From assembly GCA_946811185.2 (NCBI GenBank), contig OX328106.1:6457777-6521776 (forward strand): a stretch of 64,000 bases of DNA, given 5' to 3'. Under the pieces are notes generated by a model, which searched no databases, was not told the DNA's origin, and worked only from the letters and a program-made list of their open reading frames with translations. This document shows, one piece after another, positions 61,310-64,000 of the stretch. The first letter of the stretch is position 1; each line of letters starts with the position of its first letter. Both the position numbers and the translations under genes were made by a program. This DNA is from Hippopus hippopus (Eukaryota; Mollusca; Bivalvia; Cardiida; Cardiidae).

Positions 61310-61420
61310 ACTAAGTGTGACTCAAGGACCTTTTGCGGACAGTGTAGATTAAGATCAGACTGCACAGAATGTGCAGTCTGATCTTGGATCTACACTATCC
61401 CAGAAGGAGCTTATATTTAC
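61310..61420. mobile_element. GATCAGACTG palindrome repeat
   Basis: TGTAGATTAAGATCAGACTG / CAGTCTGATCTTGGATCTAC around CACAGAATGTG. Confidence 0.8.
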
Positions 61421-61532
61421 TCCCAAAAATAACTTTGAAATAGTAGAATTATGGGTTTTTATTATTGACTTGAAAGTTTCATTTCACTTATTTGCAGGTT
61501 AGAGGTTGATGATAATATCTGTCTTTGACTGG

Positions 61533-61825
61533 TTAAGTTTGTACAAAGTTTTAGACTTGCCCAAATTAAAAGGATTTGCATACGGCAAAATTAACGACCC
61601 AAAACTTGAATTTGGTGTTGGAATGGTAGAAAACACTTGAAAATGGAGAAAATACATTTTTCCTTTTTTCAACAATGTTTTCAAAGGCATTTGTTTTTCT
61701 GAAGGGTTGTTAAGAGTGTTGATTGTGTGGTAAAGGGTTAACAGGTTGGAAAACATTGTGGAAAAAGAGAAAATGCTGGTTAGAGTATTTTCTCTTTTTC
61801 TCGTTTTGTGCAAAAGTCAAGCTGT
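61533..61825 (-). mobile_element. H-MITE pair sharing TTAA, second truncated
   Basis: First copy TTAA 61533 to TTAA 61738, with its core loop lost (GAGAAAATACATTTTTCC). Then AAACATTGTGGAAAAAGAGA and GCTGGTTAGAGTATTTTCTC. Confidence 0.85.
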
Positions 61826-61919
61826 TTTAGTGTAGTTTACAAAACAAGGATGATTTTATAATGGCTTGAGGACAAAAAGTAATAAAAATTTTAGGTTTTA
61901 ATCCTTCAAATATTGATCT

Positions 61920-62180
61920 TATATGGCAGTCAGCATTTTCTCCTCTTTCAACAATGTTTTCTTTCCTTTAGGTATCTATCTCATATGGCAACCAGCATTT
62001 TCTCCTCGTCATACAATCTTTTCTTTCCTTAATTCTTTTACCACACAATCCCAAGTTTTAACGACACTGAAGAAGAACCCATTGAAAGCATTTTCTCCTT
62101 TTCCCATAATGTTTTCTACTCTGTCAGAGAACATTTTGTTCATTTGTAACAATTAATTTATCGTCTGCAGATGTAATGAA
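61920..62180 (+). mobile_element. H-MITE fragments
   Basis: Two right arms (CAGCATTTTCTCCTCTTTCA; CAGCATTTTCTCCTCGTC) and one copy with a deleted left arm from TTTTACCACACAATCCCAAG. Confidence 0.78.
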
Positions 62181-62207
62181 TTACGTAGAGTCCAAATCTC
62201 GCTTGCC

Positions 62208-62756
62208 GAGCCCGATAGCTCAGTCAGTAGCATTCAGGACTTGAGTACAGGGGGGACGTGGGTTCAATCCCTGGCTTGGCCAATTTCTTTCTGAGGATTG
62301 ATGATAGTCATTGCGACAGGGTTCGTTCCTCTCCCACTGCTGACCATTGTTTCGACGATGGTTATGTGGGAAAGCAGCCAGTGGCTTGGAAAGAAAAGTG
62401 TGGGGAGAACTGGTAAAAGAGACTCCAGGAAAGCATGGATATGCGTACTGGCCACAGCGATAAAACTGAAATAATGTTGAAAATGGTGTTAAACACCATA
62501 TTGCTTGCAACACACGAAAAGGGGTATTTGGACATTTGCGTAAAGTGTCGTCTCGGATCAGCCTGCGCATGCCGACTACATTAGATTTTATGCTACAGTA
62601 GACTTGTGCAAAACAGAAAATTACATAGAAGCGGAAAGTGTCGTTTTGGATTAGCCTGAGCAGACTGTGCAGGCTGATCCGAGACGATACTTTACGCAAA
62701 TGTCTGAATGCCCCTTTTCGCGTGTTGCAGGCCATATAATCAATCAATCAATCAAC
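62208..62756 (+). mobile_element. SINE, group A, split by an M2 MITE
   Basis: A box TAGCTCAGTCAGTAGC, B box GGGTTCAATCCCTGG, GTTATGTGGGAAAGCAGCCA, then CACCATA | M2 | ATCAATCAATCAATCAACC. The intact tail in other copies reads CACCATACAATCAATC. Confidence 0.92.
62498..62737. mobile_element. MITE family M2, inside a SINE tail
   Basis: Ends ATATTGCTTGCAACACACGA and TGTTGCAGGCCATAT. The interior pairs GTGTCGTCTCGGATCAGCCT with AGGCTGATCCGAGACGATAC. It is younger than the SINE it splits. Confidence 0.92.
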
Positions 62757-63311
62757 CAAATCTTGCTGTGTGGGAAAGGTTTAAAAGACAAATCCAGCCA
62801 TTTGAGCCATATTTTGCCATCTGCGAATGCTATCAGTTTGTCAGCCGTTGTAGAGTTAACAATTTACCATGCAGTCCTGAGTTTTAACGACCCTGAAGAA
62901 GAAGGCTTTTGGAAACATTGTGGGAAAAGGAGAAAATGCTGGTGACCAGCATTTTCTCCTGTTCCCACAATGTTTTCGACCTTATCCAAGACAAATTCCA
63001 TCATTTGAGCCACATTTAAATTGTTGTCTACAAATGCTTTCAGTTTCAACAAGTCTACAATTTTGTTGTGTGGTAAAGATTTAACCCTTTACCACACAGT
63101 CCTGACTTTTAATGACCCTGAAAAAAGAAGCCTTTTTGAAAACACTGTGGGAAAAGGAGAAAATGCTGATAACCAGCATTTTCTCCTTTTCCCACAATGT
63201 TTTCTATCCTTCCCAAAACAGTTTTCGAAATTTGAGTCCCGTTTATTTTGTCAACTGCAAATGCTTTCAATTTGGACTGGTCTTAAATTTTGTCGTCTGG
63301 TAAAGAGTTAA
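62757..63311 (+). mobile_element. Three H-MITEs in a row sharing TTAAs
   Basis: A truncated '+' copy ends at TTAA 62856. A full '+' copy (loop GGTGACCAGC) runs to TTAA 63081, and a second full '+' copy (near-perfect core) to TTAA 63308. The candidate exon starts 19 bp further on. Confidence 0.94.
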
Positions 63312-63329
63312 ATTGTCTTTTGTCATTAC

Positions 63330-63437
63330 CTACGCATCTTTGCCAGCCAAGGTTGATCGATATGTTGCTCTTTCACACTTGGCTGATCACAGTTGAAATT
63401 TGCAATCCCCAGAATATGCACAATCATTGGTTGCAGT
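63330..63437 (-). CDS. Candidate internal exon of an unidentified gene
   Basis: On the minus strand the acceptor TTTTTTTAACAG is followed by 108 nt open in one frame: LQPMIVHILGIANFNCDQPS then VKEQHIDQPWLAKMR, with the donor GTAATG. Base composition and residues look coding and the sequence is not one of the repeats around it. I do not recognise the protein. Neighbouring exons would lie outside the window (upstream, right) or, to the left, in the repeat desert where I found none. An H-MITE ends 19 bp past the donor. Confidence 0.5.
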
Positions 63438-64000
63438 CTGTTAAAAAAACACCAGTTAAATAGTGTTTTACATTTGCTGTCCATTATGCTAAGGCATATT
63501 TGTTCTAGCGAAACCGGTTTTATTACCAGACCAGTTTCAGAAACTGGTCATTTTTTTCAAAACCATGGAAACTGCTAGATAGGGTAATTTTGACAGTTCT
63601 GTCTGTCTGAATATAGGTATAGTTAGAAACAAAAAAATGGTGGTGACTAACCACTGCAAGTGGTTGGTCAAATGTTGTCCTGTTCATGGTAAAGTGTTGC
63701 TTGAAGTCGTCAATGCTGTACCCTCAAAGTCACAAATTCAACTTAGTTTACAATCTTCGGCCTAAATGTGTGCTTTATTTGAGTGGCAGAAACAACAGTA
63801 TTAATGGATGATGCCAGAATTTGCCTTCTTCTGTTGTTTATTGGATTTAATATAACAAATCGTTAGATGGATTTTCTCCAACAAGGAGAAAATAGGCCTC
63901 CATTTTGAAACTGCATTTCTTTATGAAACAAGAACTGGTTTTGGTTTTGTCAAAACCATTGCAGAAATTCAAAACTGAAACCAAAACCAGTTGTAGTACA
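63438..64000. other. Unique sequence with two hairpins
   Basis: GACCAGTTTCAGAAACTGGTC-type palindrome at 63529-63549 and AACTGGTTTTGGTTT / AAACCAAAACCAGTT at 63933-63947 and 63978-63992. It is probably the upstream intron of the candidate minus-strand exon. Confidence 0.5.

Overview
The window is animal nuclear DNA: AT-rich, with intron-split genes (GT..AG borders), very large introns and a heavy load of small transposons. Three things point to a bivalve mollusc. There are tRNA-derived SINEs with (ATCA)n tails, Helitron-like elements that open with a CCCCCGCAAAACGAATG palindrome followed by runs of CTGTCCGTCC, and GTCAAGGTCA-rich repeats. A heterodont such as Dreissena would fit, but the genus cannot be fixed from this sequence.

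Three genes are supported, plus one orphan exon. (1) Positions 929-1928 (+) hold the last two coding exons of an unrecognised coiled-coil protein. (2) Positions 15708-6140 (-) hold a complete seven-exon gene for EXOSC1/Csl4, the RNA exosome cap subunit. All splice phases join, giving 198 residues. (3) Positions 17696-48422 (+) hold eleven exons of FRA10AC1, a nuclear protein associated with splicing. They give 302 residues, complete except for the exon carrying the start codon. EXOSC1 and FRA10AC1 are divergent, with their 5' ends facing each other across 15.7-17.7 kb. (4) Positions 63437-63330 (-) hold one well-bordered open exon of unknown identity. The only transposase is a mariner copy (19500-20697) with an in-frame stop.

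Everything else is intron or intergenic DNA dominated by repeats. The main one is a roughly 228-bp hairpin MITE, called H-MITE below. It has TTAA ends, terminal CCCTTTACCA / TGGTAAAGGG inverted repeats, and a near-perfect central palindrome of about 68 bp around AAAATGCTGGTAACCAGCA. I count on the order of 110 full, deleted or decayed copies, about a third of the window. Many sit back to back and share one TTAA. Many carry matching changes in both stem arms. In the feature list, '+' H-MITE copies begin TTAACCCTTTACCACACAATC and end AAAATTTTGTCGTTTGGTAAAGAGTTAA-like; '-' copies are the reverse complement.

Other families are tRNA-derived SINEs (at least three groups), two Helitron-like families that share a layout (5' palindrome, 3' hairpin), four other inverted-repeat MITE families, long fold-back palindromes, and several tandem arrays. 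A 2.8-kb Helitron-like element at 58.45-61.25 kb carries two different internal tandem arrays. Nested insertions with target-site duplications give relative ages at 38.1-38.9, 52.4 and 62.2-62.75 kb. By region: 0-2 kb coiled-coil gene end; 2-6 kb repeats; 6.1-15.7 kb EXOSC1; 15.7-17.7 kb divergent 5' region; 17.7-48.4 kb FRA10AC1 with giant repeat-filled introns; 48.4-63.3 kb repeats only; 63.3-64 kb orphan exon and unique DNA.
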